From assembly GCA_025462865.1 (NCBI GenBank), contig JAOAPI010000123.1, positions 59,131 to 123,130 on the forward strand: a stretch of DNA of 64,000 bases. The letters run 5' to 3'. Below, piece by piece: positions 10,282-19,369 of this stretch. Position 1 is the first letter of the stretch. Each line of letters opens with the position of its first letter. The DNA is from Candidatus Sulfotelmatobacter sp. (GTDB lineage Bacteria; Acidobacteriota; Terriglobia; Terriglobales; Acidobacteriaceae). The translations under genes and the position numbers were made by a program. Below the pieces are notes generated by a model. It did not search any database. It was not told where the DNA came from and saw nothing but the letters and a program-made list of their open reading frames with translations.

Positions 10282-12141
10282 ATGACTTTGTCTGACACCA
10301 CCACCACCCATAACTCCGACTCCGCCGTCGCAACCGAAACAGAACCGACGACAACTGAATCCAACCTGACTGAGCAGCCGCAAGCAGTCGCAACCGCTGA
10401 CCCCACAGCAAGTCATTCCGAGGATGCGCAGCATTCGGCGCCTGTCGCGGATGACAAACACGCCAGCGAAGACTTCGCTTCCGCGCTTGAGAACTTCACC
10501 ACTGAGACCGAAGAGGCCGTCCGGGAAGACCGCGTCATTAAGGGCACAGTCCTGAAACTCACCGCGACGCATGTTGTGGTCGACATTGGAACCAAGTCGG
10601 AAGGCATGTTGCCGCTCTCGGAAGTGCTGGATCACGAGGGTCAGCCGAAAGTAAAACCAGGCGACGAAATCGAAGTGATGCGGGAAAAGGGGCAAACAGA
10701 GGAAGGGTATGTCAACCTTTCTCACCAGAAGGCGGCACGCCTGCATGCCTGGGACGAGGTTGAAAAAGCTCACCACGAGAAGAGGCCAGTAAAGGCTGTT
10801 GTAATTGAGCGCACCAAGGGAGGCCTGACGGTTGACGTGCTGGGTGCCCGCGCTTTTCTGCCGGGCTCGCAAGTAGATCTGCGGCCCATCCGCAATCTCG
10901 ACGGCATGAAGGGACAGGTCCTCGAAGTCACGGTTATCAAGGTCAACAAGAAGCGCGGCAACATTGTGGTTTCTCGCAAGGAATTGCTGGAAGGCGAGCA
11001 GAACGAGAAGCGCAGCAAGACTCTCGAACATCTGGAAGAAGGGTCGATTCTGACAGGAGTCGTGAAGAATCTGACCGAGTACGGGGCGTTTGTCGATCTC
11101 GGAGGGCTGGACGGACTTCTGCACATCACCGACATGTCGTGGGGAAGGCTCACCCACCCGCGTGATCTGGTCAATGTTGGCGACCAGATTCAAGTGAAGG
11201 TGTTGAAATACGACAAAGAAAAGCAGCGCGTGTCGCTGGGCTTCAAGCAGTTAACGCCCGATCCCTGGCTCGATGCCGAGCATCGCTATCCGGTAGGCGC
11301 TCATGTTTCCGGGCGCGTGATCAGCGTTACGGACTACGGCGCTTTCGTGGAACTGGAACAGGGCATTGAAGGCTTGGTCCACGTCAGTGAAATGACCTGG
11401 TCGAAGCGCATGAAGCATCCCTCGAAGCTGGTAAATGTTGGCGACCAGGTCGAGTGCGTGGTGCTGAATGTGAATCCCGGCGAACGAAGAATTTCTCTCG
11501 GCATGCGGCAACTGGCCGAGAATCCGTGGGATGCGCTGCACGATAAATATCCGGTTGGTATGACGGTTGAAGGCCGGGTGCGAAACCTCACCGACTTCGG
11601 CGCCTTTATCGAAATTGAGGATGGCATTGATGGTCTGGTCCACGTCAGCAATTTGAGTTGGACAAAGCGCGTGAAGCATCCGTCAGAGATTCTGAAAAAG
11701 GGCGACCGCGTGAAAGCGATCGTTCTGGCGATTGAGCCTGACAAGCGCCGCCTCTCCCTTGGCGTGAAGCAACTGCAGCCCGACGTATGGGAAACGTTCT
11801 TCGAGAAGCATCACGTTGGCGATGTGATTCACGGCAAAGTCCTGCGTGTGGCTGCGTTCGGCGCGTTCGTTGAGATTGCCGAAGGAGTTGAGGGCCTTTG
11901 CCACAAGTCCGAAGCGGTGGACGGAAATGGTCAACCTCTGCATCTTGAGCCCGGAGTCGAACACGACTTCAAGATCATCAAGATGAGCGCGGAAGAAAAG
12001 AAAGTAGGACTCAGCATCCGTGCTGTCGGCGAAGAGGCTTCGCGTTCCGAAGTTGAAGCTTACAAGCAGCCAGTTTCCAGTACCAGTTCCACGATCGGCG
12101 AGCTGATTTCCTGGAAACGCGCCAGCAACGAAAGCAACTGA
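10282..12141 (+). CDS. rpsA: 30S ribosomal protein S1
   Basis: Binds mRNA leaders and brings them to the 30S subunit. 619 residues with six S1 (OB-fold) domains beginning near residues 82, 167, 253, 338, 424 and 511; domains 3-6 each carry the G.V....YGAFV / GL.H.S signature. The first two are more divergent, as in E. coli S1, where they bind the ribosome. An N-terminal Thr/Glu-rich tail of about 80 residues is extra. AGAGAGG 5 nt before the ATG sets the start. Transcribed from its own promoter at 10087-10116. Confidence 0.95.
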   Translation: MTLSDTTTTHNSDSAVATETEPTTTESNLTEQPQAVATADPTASHSEDAQHSAPVADDKHASEDFASALENFTTETEEAVREDRVIKGTVLKLTATHVVVDIGTKSEGMLPLSEVLDHEGQPKVKPGDEIEVMREKGQTEEGYVNLSHQKAARLHAWDEVEKAHHEKRPVKAVVIERTKGGLTVDVLGARAFLPGSQVDLRPIRNLDGMKGQVLEVTVIKVNKKRGNIVVSRKELLEGEQNEKRSKTLEHLEEGSILTGVVKNLTEYGAFVDLGGLDGLLHITDMSWGRLTHPRDLVNVGDQIQVKVLKYDKEKQRVSLGFKQLTPDPWLDAEHRYPVGAHVSGRVISVTDYGAFVELEQGIEGLVHVSEMTWSKRMKHPSKLVNVGDQVECVVLNVNPGERRISLGMRQLAENPWDALHDKYPVGMTVEGRVRNLTDFGAFIEIEDGIDGLVHVSNLSWTKRVKHPSEILKKGDRVKAIVLAIEPDKRRLSLGVKQLQPDVWETFFEKHHVGDVIHGKVLRVAAFGAFVEIAEGVEGLCHKSEAVDGNGQPLHLEPGVEHDFKIIKMSAEEKKVGLSIRAVGEEASRSEVEAYKQPVSSTSSTIGELISWKRASNESN

Positions 12142-12171
12142 AATTCGGATTTCCCTACACGCGCTGGTCGT

Positions 12172-12240
12172 TCTGCGCGCGAGATCCCTTCGGCTTCGCT
12201 CAGGGCAAGGTCTTCGCTCCGCCGAAGAGCGGCTACGTTC
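12172..12240. repeat. Intergenic repeat (CCTTCGGCTTCGCTCAGGGC family)
   Basis: Short element between rpsA and lpdA containing CCTTCGGCTTCGCTCAGGGC followed by a second self-complementary part (TTCGCTCCGCCGAAGAGCGG). Sequence of this type is typical of dispersed non-coding repeats. It could act as a 3' hairpin of rpsA. Confidence 0.45.
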
Positions 12241-12357
12241 GATAAGAATCTGAGTGCACACTGCATCACCCCCCTGAGGGCTGACCTCAGTCCTCAGCCG
12301 CCCTGTTAGAATCATTCGTTTGCCTTTTATCATCTGTTCCTATTGAGGACGATCACT

Positions 12358-13773
12358 TTGCCAGAAACTGTTTACGACATTGCCATTATTGGCAGTGGAC
12401 CCGCCGGGTACACTGCCGCTATTCGTGCCGGCCAGTGGGGCCTGAAAACTGCTCTTATCGAAAAAGATGGATTCCTGGGCGGCACCTGTCTGCACGTGGG
12501 CTGCATTCCAACCAAGGCATTGCTCTTCAATGCCGAATTGTGGGATCACCTTAAAGATGCCAAGGAATTCGGCATCGAGGGGGTGGACACGCGCAAGCTG
12601 AACTGGAGCGCGGTTCAGGATCGTAAGTCGAAGATCGTGGCCAAGCATGCCAAGGGCCTTGAATTTCTGATGAAGAAGAACAAAGTTGAGACGATCAAGG
12701 GATATGGCAAGCTTACCGGTTCGGCGAAGGACGGCGTGTTCACAGTCGAAGTGGTGAACGACAACAAGGCGAGCCATTTGAAGGCCAGGAACGTAATCCT
12801 CGCTACTGGCTCGGAAGCCCGCATGCTGCCGGGGATGGACGCTAATGATCGCGTTCTCACAAACATTGAGATTCTTAGCCTGAAGGAAATTCCGAAGTCG
12901 TTAGTCATTGTCGGAGCGGGTGCGGTGGGCGTTGAGTTCGCGTCGATCTATCGATCTTTCGATTGCGAAGTTACGATTGTTGAAATGCTGCCACGCCTGG
13001 TTCCTGTTGAGGATGAAGAAGTATCGAAGGAGCTGGCACGCGTGTTTCGGAAGCGCGGTATCAACTTCCACACGAGTGCGAAGGTCGACAAGGTGGAGAA
13101 GACGAAAGCTGGGATTGCTGTCACTATTACAGTTGACGGAAAGCAGCAGAAGATCGATGCGGAGAAAATTCTGATTGCCGTGGGCCGCAAGCCGCGCACT
13201 CAGAACATCGGTCTCGAGCGCACCAAGATCAAACCGGACCGAGAATTTATCAAAACTGATTCCTGGATGCAGACCGCCGAGCCGGGAGTGTACGCGGTCG
13301 GGGACATTGTGTTGGGCACGCCGCAACTGGCACACGTTGGCGCAATGGAAGCGATTGTGGCCGTGGCGAAAATCGCCGGCAAGCCGGGCAAGCCGATCAA
13401 TCCTGAGCACATTCCCGGCGCGACGTATTGCCATCCCGAAATCGGCAGTGTCGGGCTGACTGAGACCAAAGCGCGAGAGGCGGGGTACAACGTGAAGGTC
13501 GGTAAGTTCCCGTTCACGGCAAATTCGCGTGCCTCGATTGTCGGCCAGCACGAGGGCTTCATCAAGATTATTTCCGACGCCGATTACGGCGAAATTCTCG
13601 GAGTGCACATCATCGGCCCGCAAGCGACCGAGTTGATCGCCGAAGCCGTCACGGCCATGGAACTGGAAGCGACCGTTGAAGATTTAATGTGGACCATCCA
13701 CGCGCATCCGACCTTGGCAGAAGCGATGCTGGACGCATCGAATAGCGTCTATGGGATTGCAATTAACGCATAA
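12358..13773 (+). CDS. lpdA: Dihydrolipoyl dehydrogenase (E3)
   Basis: FAD-dependent E3 subunit that reoxidises lipoamide in pyruvate/2-oxoglutarate dehydrogenase and glycine cleavage complexes. 471 residues: N-terminal FAD-binding GSGPAGYTAAI, redox disulfide in GGTCLHVGCIPTK (Cys44 and Cys49), NAD-binding GAGAVGVEFASI, second FAD block YAVGDI, and the C-terminal catalytic HAHPTLAEAM. Translation most likely starts at TTG 12358: GAGGA at 12345-12349 lies 8 nt upstream. An upstream in-frame TTG at 12343 lacks such a site. lipB, which supplies the lipoyl cofactor, is next downstream. Confidence 0.95.
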   Translation: MPETVYDIAIIGSGPAGYTAAIRAGQWGLKTALIEKDGFLGGTCLHVGCIPTKALLFNAELWDHLKDAKEFGIEGVDTRKLNWSAVQDRKSKIVAKHAKGLEFLMKKNKVETIKGYGKLTGSAKDGVFTVEVVNDNKASHLKARNVILATGSEARMLPGMDANDRVLTNIEILSLKEIPKSLVIVGAGAVGVEFASIYRSFDCEVTIVEMLPRLVPVEDEEVSKELARVFRKRGINFHTSAKVDKVEKTKAGIAVTITVDGKQQKIDAEKILIAVGRKPRTQNIGLERTKIKPDREFIKTDSWMQTAEPGVYAVGDIVLGTPQLAHVGAMEAIVAVAKIAGKPGKPINPEHIPGATYCHPEIGSVGLTETKAREAGYNVKVGKFPFTANSRASIVGQHEGFIKIISDADYGEILGVHIIGPQATELIAEAVTAMELEATVEDLMWTIHAHPTLAEAMLDASNSVYGIAINA

Positions 13774-13783
13774 CGCTTTATTA

Positions 13784-13872
13784 GCCACGGATTTGCACGG
13801 ATTAACACGGATAAAGCAAATTCGACATTTTCAACAGGGCTTGATCCGTGTAAATCCGCGAGAATCCGTGGC
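13784..13872. repeat. Imperfect inverted repeat, CACGGAT family
   Basis: Two 29-bp arms (13784-13812 and 13844-13872) that pair at 25 of 29 positions around a 31-nt loop. Each arm is built from three variants of the word CACGGATT. Further copies are at 38331-38428 and 39722-39804. It ends 9 nt before the lipB start and could fold into a stable hairpin in the lpdA-lipB transcript. Confidence 0.85.
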
Positions 13873-13881
13873 GACCTGGAT

Positions 13882-14730
13882 TTGATCTCTATTGTCCAAC
13901 TCGGGACCGTCGATTACGCCACGGGCCTGCGCCTGCAGCGCCAGCTTATCGACCTGCGCAAAGAAGAGAAGATCGGCGACGTTCTGGTTCTTCTGGAACA
14001 CTCGCCGGTCATTACACTCGGCCGCAATGCGAAGGCGGCAAACGTAATAGCATCGCCGGAACTGCTTGCCGAGCGCGCAGTCGAAGTCTTCGAATGCGAT
14101 CGGGGCGGCGACGTCACCTTCCACGGTCCGGGACAAATCGTCGGCTATCCCATCTTCGACTTGCGCGGATTCGCGACGCCTGACGGCAAGCGCAAGACGC
14201 TCGGCGCCATCGAATTCGTACGCCGGTTGGAAGAAGTGTTGATCCGCACCTGTGCCGATTTCGCAATTCCAACGAAACGCGTTCCCGGCTTGACGGGCGT
14301 CTGGACCGATGGCGGAAGCAACGAAGCTAACGTAGGGCCGGCCGACCTGGCTGTCCAGCGAATCGAAGCGAGCAAGCCAGTAAATGCTGCCGAAGCGAAA
14401 CTCGCTGCCATCGGCGTCCACATCTCCCGCTTCGTCACGTCGCATGGCTTCGCCCTCAACGTGAATACCGACCTCAACTACTTCAACCTGATTATTCCCT
14501 GCGGCATTACGGCTAAGCCGGTAACAACAATGCAGCAACAACTCGGACATTCGCTCAATCAGACTGCAATTGCAGAGTCCATCTCGCGCAATTTCGGTAC
14601 GGTATTCTCGAGCCAGATTCTCTGGGTGGAAACAATCGAGGCTCTCCTCGGCCACGAGATTGGCGTTCCCATGAAGCCTCCTGCGGAACTCCGGAAGTTA
14701 CACGAAGGAGATGACACCAGGTGGGCGTGA
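13882..14730 (+). CDS. lipB: Octanoyl-[ACP]:protein octanoyltransferase LipB
   Basis: Transfers octanoyl groups from acyl carrier protein to lipoyl domains, first step of lipoate synthesis. Motifs: HSPVITLGRNA, RGGDVTFHGPGQ (74-85), and the acyl-thioester pair Lys173 (KLAAIGV) and Cys207 (IIPCGI). At 282 residues it is longer than usual because an insertion of about 25 residues (roughly 145-170) sits between GVWTD and KLAAIG, plus a C-terminal tail. Starts at TTG 13882 directly after a CACGGAT-type hairpin; no conventional start gives the family N-terminus. Pairs functionally with lpdA upstream. Confidence 0.92.
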   Translation: MISIVQLGTVDYATGLRLQRQLIDLRKEEKIGDVLVLLEHSPVITLGRNAKAANVIASPELLAERAVEVFECDRGGDVTFHGPGQIVGYPIFDLRGFATPDGKRKTLGAIEFVRRLEEVLIRTCADFAIPTKRVPGLTGVWTDGGSNEANVGPADLAVQRIEASKPVNAAEAKLAAIGVHISRFVTSHGFALNVNTDLNYFNLIIPCGITAKPVTTMQQQLGHSLNQTAIAESISRNFGTVFSSQILWVETIEALLGHEIGVPMKPPAELRKLHEGDDTRWA

Positions 14731-14822
14731 TTTCTCGGCCTTGAAAGCCGCGATTATCGGCGGAATCGCTCAACGTCGTCTGATGTTATCGCACCAAGTC
14801 GTTGCTTCGACTCAAACCAACA

Positions 14823-15590
14823 CTACTTCGCCGGGATCCAGTAGATCTCTTCCTTGATTGCGATTTTGTCCAGAAAACCGCGACGCTTCAAGATCGCTTT
14901 ACTATTGGCAATCATGTCAGGATGGCCGCACAAATAAGCATGAGTATTGGTGGCGTCGAGTCCCCACTGGTCGGCGTATTTGCGCAGAATGTCGTCGGCG
15001 CGGCCAATTTCGCCTGGCCAATCGGCGTGGTCCCATGGACGGCTCACGGTGGGAATATATTTCAGAAAAGGTAGCTCCTCGGCGAAGCGGGTAAGCTCGT
15101 CTTTGTATCCGAACTCCCAAGGTCGGCTGGCGCCGTTCAGCAAAAATAACTTGTGAGCTCCGTCAAAACGGCCTTCTTTCCAGTCTTTCGACAAAGTCCG
15201 AATGAAGCTGACGAAGGGGGCGACGCCGGTGACCGTGGACACCAGTAAATGATTGGTTCGACCGTTAGCGGTTTCCAGAGTGAATCGTCCCTTGGGTGCT
15301 TTACGCATCAACAGTTCGTCGCCCGGCTGCAGCTTATAGAGCTTTGGCGTGAGGGCACCCTCGGGCACTAATTCGAAGAAAAATTCAACTTCGTCTTCCG
15401 CGGGTGAGGACGCTATGGAATAAGGACGTTCCACACGCTTGCCACCCTCTTCCACTCCAAGCGTCGCGTATTGCCCCGGAAGAAAGTTGAAGTGCTCCCC
15501 CGACTGAATGCGAAACATCCACAAGTCGGGTGCGAAGTCGACCCGCCGGGTGACCCGCGCGTGGTAAAACTTATCGTCCGAAGCCGTCAT
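14823..15590 (-). CDS. fpr: Ferredoxin/flavodoxin-NADP+ reductase
   Basis: FAD enzyme of 255 residues moving electrons between NADPH and ferredoxin or flavodoxin. The FAD-binding signature RPYSIASSP, the LMRKAPKGRFTL flavin loop and the NADP-binding GVAPFVSFIRT are in the usual order; AYLCGHPDMIANSKAIL and the C-terminal EEIYW complete the fold. The aromatic-containing C-terminus resembles the subclass I bacterial FPRs. Start ATG 15590. A sigma70-type promoter is visible upstream at 15682-15710. It is convergent with lipB. Confidence 0.9.
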   Translation of the reverse strand: MTASDDKFYHARVTRRVDFAPDLWMFRIQSGEHFNFLPGQYATLGVEEGGKRVERPYSIASSPAEDEVEFFFELVPEGALTPKLYKLQPGDELLMRKAPKGRFTLETANGRTNHLLVSTVTGVAPFVSFIRTLSKDWKEGRFDGAHKLFLLNGASRPWEFGYKDELTRFAEELPFLKYIPTVSRPWDHADWPGEIGRADDILRKYADQWGLDATNTHAYLCGHPDMIANSKAILKRRGFLDKIAIKEEIYWIPAK

Positions 15591-15681
15591 TTTCCGAAAA
15601 ACCTCAAAATTATGAAAGCGGCCAGAAATGCCCTGACCGACGAATTCGACAGAAATAGAAAGTTATAGAAACAGTATTTCG

Positions 15682-15710
15682 ATAATAAAGGGCACTGAAT
15701 GATTTGACAA
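15682..15710 (-). promoter_or_regulatory. Probable fpr promoter (TTGTCA-17-TATTAT)
   Basis: On the minus strand TTGTCA (15710-15705) and TATTAT (15687-15682) are 17 nt apart, leaving a leader of about 85 nt before the fpr ATG. No other good sigma70 match is seen in this spacer. Confidence 0.5.
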
Positions 15711-15731
15711 CCGAACGGTCGTTCGAGACGG

Positions 15732-17093
15732 TCAGGGTTGGACGGCAGGGTCGCCGAAGTCGTCAGATATCTCGTCTGGCTCAAGCCAGAGTTCGGATGC
15801 CACGTTGGGTTGCAATGGGGCGGGCTCGGGAAGGGCGCGAAGTTTTTCTAGTTGTTCCTGCGTCTTCTGCCAGGCTTTGGGTTTTTTCTTGGTTTCAATT
15901 GGTGCGTTCGTGTCGGAATAGAAAGCTAGAATATTCTTTCGCAGTTCAGCCGTCAGTTTGTCGAAATTGTGCGCGGCCAACTGGTCGAGGAGATGCGCGT
16001 AGGTGCTATCCGTAAGCGCATACTCTCCGGCGTGGGTAGGCTGACCGGTGTCAAAATCAGTATTGGTGAGCTGCAATTTTCCCGCGGAGGTTTGAGTCAA
16101 CAGTTTTTTGTAGTTTTCGATGGTGAGATCCACGCTCGCAATATAAAGGTCTTCAGTTTGGCGGGTAGGAATTTTGAAATCGAGCGCCCTGAAAGGTCCA
16201 ATCTTAGGCATAAACCTGAGAAGAAATGCCAGCAGGCGGGTTCCGAAGCCGGGACGTCGATAGCCCTTTCCCCATTCCCTTTGATACTTGGTGCGCGACA
16301 AGTAGTAGCGAAACTGGCGCGCCCTGAAGTTCGGCGTCTCCTTTACGATTTCACTACGGCGCGTAAGCAGCGCCACGCGGGTCATCTCCGGGATCACCTG
16401 ACTGATGGCGCGCCGGAATGTGCCGAAGGCCAGGTCTTCCTTGGTAAGGACGTCGGTCAAAGGAATGTTATAGGTGTCTTGAAAGGCGCGCTCCAGCAGT
16501 GGCTTTGAAATTTCAAAGCCAATGAAATCGTGATAGCGATCGGAGGTGTAACGGTTCTTGGCAACCTGGGTCACGTCGAAGCCAAACTCGGTGCGGATGT
16601 GGGCTTTCGGATCGTCTTCGTAGGTGACGACATCTCCATATTTTTTCCGGAGCTTGGGAAACTCGATGCCAACAGCCTTGTTGATGGTGGGATGTCCGCA
16701 GTTGTCGGAGGAGTAATGCGCTAATGCGCCTAATGCAAAAGCGTATTCGTTGAGGTCGGTGGCTTGGTTGATCAGGTTGACAATGAAATCGCCGCTGCGC
16801 ACGTAATGAGTAAGGTCGCTGAAATATTTGCTGCCAAAGGGGTAATAACCCATGTCTTGAATCAGCGAGCCGCCATAGGCGAAGGCGTGGGCCTTTTTCA
16901 AGTCGTCGTCAGTAGCGGCGGGAAAGCGCTTTTTCAGCAGGGGAATAAGATTATCTTTCCAAACCAGATCGACGACTTCTTCGTGCGTGAGCACGGAGTA
17001 GGCGGCACAAGTCTGAACGGTGCAACCGAGCAGCATTATGAACGCCAGCCCAAGCCAAATCGCAGCTCGCCAGGAATGGAGAATAATCTTCAT
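15732..17093 (-). CDS. Zinc-dependent phospholipase C-like exported protein
   Basis: 453 residues with an N-terminal signal/lipoprotein-like segment (LGLAFIMLLGCTVQTCA). The region after it matches the zinc-dependent phospholipase C fold: LTHEEVVD, HAFAYGGSLIQDMGYYPFG with DLTHYVRSGDF, then ALGALAHYSSDNCGHP and a later HIRTEFG, giving the pattern of His/Asp ligands expected for a tri-zinc site. The C-terminal 150 residues are not recognised. Its ATG overlaps the stop codon of the YncE-like gene (ATGA at 17090-17093), so translation of the two is probably coupled. Activity on phospholipids is inferred only from family membership. Confidence 0.72.
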   Translation of the reverse strand: MKIILHSWRAAIWLGLAFIMLLGCTVQTCAAYSVLTHEEVVDLVWKDNLIPLLKKRFPAATDDDLKKAHAFAYGGSLIQDMGYYPFGSKYFSDLTHYVRSGDFIVNLINQATDLNEYAFALGALAHYSSDNCGHPTINKAVGIEFPKLRKKYGDVVTYEDDPKAHIRTEFGFDVTQVAKNRYTSDRYHDFIGFEISKPLLERAFQDTYNIPLTDVLTKEDLAFGTFRRAISQVIPEMTRVALLTRRSEIVKETPNFRARQFRYYLSRTKYQREWGKGYRRPGFGTRLLAFLLRFMPKIGPFRALDFKIPTRQTEDLYIASVDLTIENYKKLLTQTSAGKLQLTNTDFDTGQPTHAGEYALTDSTYAHLLDQLAAHNFDKLTAELRKNILAFYSDTNAPIETKKKPKAWQKTQEQLEKLRALPEPAPLQPNVASELWLEPDEISDDFGDPAVQP

Positions 17094-18109
17094 TCGCCGA
17101 GAACGAGGACCACAAAGGTATCGGGCTGGATGGAGCGGCGGGGATGAGGGTTATCCGACGTCGCAGCCGGCGGTGGGCCAAACTTCGCCGTCACCACGAA
17201 TACGTTGTGCGTCTTTGAATCCAGCGCTAGTGTGCGCGCGCCCGCTTGCGTCGGAATAGTTTCCGCCACGCTGAACTTGTCGGGCGATTCTTCTTTCACC
17301 ACAGTCAACACCCCATCGCCTCCACAGGAAGCAAAAGCCAGCCCGGTCTCGTCGTCGAACTCCGTCGCGTCGACACCGTCTCCGATGGCGGGCGTCGCCA
17401 GTACCTTGCCGGTATCGGCATTTACGACAGCCATCATTTTGTTGTCGCAGCCGACAAAGAGACGGCGATTCTTCTTATCGAGCGAAAGGCCGCTTGGTTC
17501 TGTACATGGCGCCAGCGGCCACTTCGCTTTGACCTCAAGTTTGTTGGGGTCGATGGAAACAAGTTCGCTCTTGTCCTCGATATTTACCCAGAGCCCGCCC
17601 TGGCCGTCGCTGGCTGCGAATTCAGGCTTGCCGCCAAGCTTAATCGTTCCCAGCACCGTTCCTTTTTCGGCATCGATGACTGTCGAATCCTGACTGCGGC
17701 CGTTGAACGTGAACACTCGCTTGGTTGCCGGATCGTAGAGTATTGCGTCCGGATTGTCGCCTACCTTCACTTTGCTGCTGGTGGCCAGCGATTTCAAATC
17801 AAAGATGCTGACTGTACCTTCGTGTCCATTGCTCACGAATCCGCGGCCAAGTTCGGGCGCCAGCGCGATGCCGTGAACGCCCGGGGTATCACCGATGTCG
17901 CCTACCGTCTTGCCGGTATCGAGATCAAGCACGATCACGTGGGTGGCCCTCGAAATATAAAGGCGTCGGGCGGCAGAATCCGCGGTCAAATAATCCCAAC
18001 CACCATCGCCACCAACCTTGTAAGTTTTCACTACTTTGTATCCGGGGCCTGCTGCAGCTAAAGTTCCGGCGGCGATCAGCACAATCAGCGAAGAGAGCCA
18101 ATAACGCAT
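17090..18109 (-). CDS. YncE-like secreted beta-propeller protein
   Basis: 339 residues with a signal peptide (LSSLIVLIAAGTLAAAG) and repeated blades of the YncE/YVTN type, e.g. RLYISRATHVIVLDLDTGK, VGDNPDAILYDPATKRVFTF and NRRLFVGCDNKMMAVVNAD. Such propellers bind other molecules in the periplasm; no catalytic residues are known. Start ATG 18109 has AAAGGAAA upstream; the longer open frame lacks a signal sequence. Forms an overlapping pair with the phospholipase-like gene downstream. Confidence 0.78.
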   Translation of the reverse strand: MRYWLSSLIVLIAAGTLAAAGPGYKVVKTYKVGGDGGWDYLTADSAARRLYISRATHVIVLDLDTGKTVGDIGDTPGVHGIALAPELGRGFVSNGHEGTVSIFDLKSLATSSKVKVGDNPDAILYDPATKRVFTFNGRSQDSTVIDAEKGTVLGTIKLGGKPEFAASDGQGGLWVNIEDKSELVSIDPNKLEVKAKWPLAPCTEPSGLSLDKKNRRLFVGCDNKMMAVVNADTGKVLATPAIGDGVDATEFDDETGLAFASCGGDGVLTVVKEESPDKFSVAETIPTQAGARTLALDSKTHNVFVVTAKFGPPPAATSDNPHPRRSIQPDTFVVLVLGE

Positions 18110-18295
18110 GAATTTTCCTTTGGCGGAGATGTTTTTGGCAGACATGGATTTCCTCGGTAAGCTTTCTGAACCCCTCGCGTTGTACTCCGATGCCAGTTTC
18201 GGGCGACAGGTAGCCGCGAGTTCGCATCTAAATTTGAGTCGGGCCGGGTCCAGAAGTAACTTTACCCTATCTTGCGGTTTCCCTAAACTCTTGCA

Positions 18296-19369
18296 ATGAG
18301 TGTATTTGTAGAGAAAACGCAGGAACAAGGCGGGAGCGCTGCACAGCCGCGCGACCCGCGGCTTACGCCAACGCCGGATTATGGCAGTCTTGGCCCGGAC
18401 TCGGATTTTGCGAAATCGTCGGATGGTCTCTCCGCCACTTCGCCGACGTCGGCGGCGTCCGCACCGGCTGGCTCTCGTCCAGGAACGCCTAAAAATCTTC
18501 GCCTATTTCCTGTAGTCGCGATGATGGGAGGAATTGTCTCCGCGCTTTTGGTCTTAAGCGGGGGAGCAGCGTGGGAAAAAATCACCGCTACTTTCTCAGC
18601 AAAAAATAATCGTGCTGTATCTTCTGCCAAGCATCCAGAGAGCGATCTGGATCGCCAGAAGCCGCAGAAGCAAGCTGAGACGCTGCTGGCGCGGGCTGTG
18701 AGCCGCTCCGATGGCGCTACTGACGAGATTCAGTCCCATGTCGAAAGCTGGCGAGGGAAACTCACCTGGAATCCCCAGCTCAGCCAGCTCACCACAGTCG
18801 CTCTCAACTCCAACGATCAGAGCGTGCGGGCGTCTGGAATCGAAGTGCAACTCGCAGCGTATGGATTGAGCAAGCGTGATTCCACCGTAGAGGGACTGGT
18901 GCTGCAGGCAAACTCGTCCGATCACGCGCAAAAGATTTGGGCTTTGTGGGCGCTGGGCCTGCTGGGAAACCGCGGCATTGAAACCGATCGAGTCGTCCAG
19001 GTTTTGATCGGACACTTGCAAGACACAGGTAAGAATTCTGAAGAGTCACGCCGCTGGGCCGTCGAGGGGCTTGCCTTGGTGGGGACGACTTCGACCGTCG
19101 CGCCCCTGCTCGCGACCATGCACAACGATCCATCCGCTGTGGTGCGCGAGCGAGCGGCATGCAGCCTTGCGGAATCCGGAATGTTGACACACGAGCAGCG
19201 GCTCATCGCGGTTCCGCAATTGATTACTTACACCGACGATCCAGCTCTCGATGCTCAAACCCATGCCTGGGCATTTCAGGCTCTGAACGACATTACGAAA
19301 CAACATCTGCCTAACGATTCAATCGCCTGGCGAAACTGGTATCAGAATTCAGTGGGCAGTGGCCAGTGA
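18296..19369 (+). CDS. Membrane-anchored HEAT-repeat protein
   Basis: 357 residues: a Pro/Ser/Thr-rich cytoplasmic N-terminus of about 68 residues, one transmembrane helix (FPVVAMMGGIVSALLVLSGG), and a helical region in which WALWALGLLGNRG and RRWAVEGLALVGTTSTVAPLL with VVRERAACSLAESGML are HEAT-type repeats. Probably a protein-protein scaffold; no catalytic motif. The last residues (VGSGQ) and the stop codon are encoded by an intergenic repeat (19351-19380), so the true ancestral C-terminus may have been different. Confidence 0.65.
   Translation: MSVFVEKTQEQGGSAAQPRDPRLTPTPDYGSLGPDSDFAKSSDGLSATSPTSAASAPAGSRPGTPKNLRLFPVVAMMGGIVSALLVLSGGAAWEKITATFSAKNNRAVSSAKHPESDLDRQKPQKQAETLLARAVSRSDGATDEIQSHVESWRGKLTWNPQLSQLTTVALNSNDQSVRASGIEVQLAAYGLSKRDSTVEGLVLQANSSDHAQKIWALWALGLLGNRGIETDRVVQVLIGHLQDTGKNSEESRRWAVEGLALVGTTSTVAPLLATMHNDPSAVVRERAACSLAESGMLTHEQRLIAVPQLITYTDDPALDAQTHAWAFQALNDITKQHLPNDSIAWRNWYQNSVGSGQ

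Noticed and set aside
10147..11193. Long minus-strand ORF (348 codons) opposite rpsA
   Set aside because: It is a shadow of rpsA: its sequence has no domain features, while the plus-strand frame has six S1 domains.
12901..13623. 240-codon minus-strand frame over lpdA
   Set aside because: Complement of a well-conserved flavoprotein; no independent signals or RBS.
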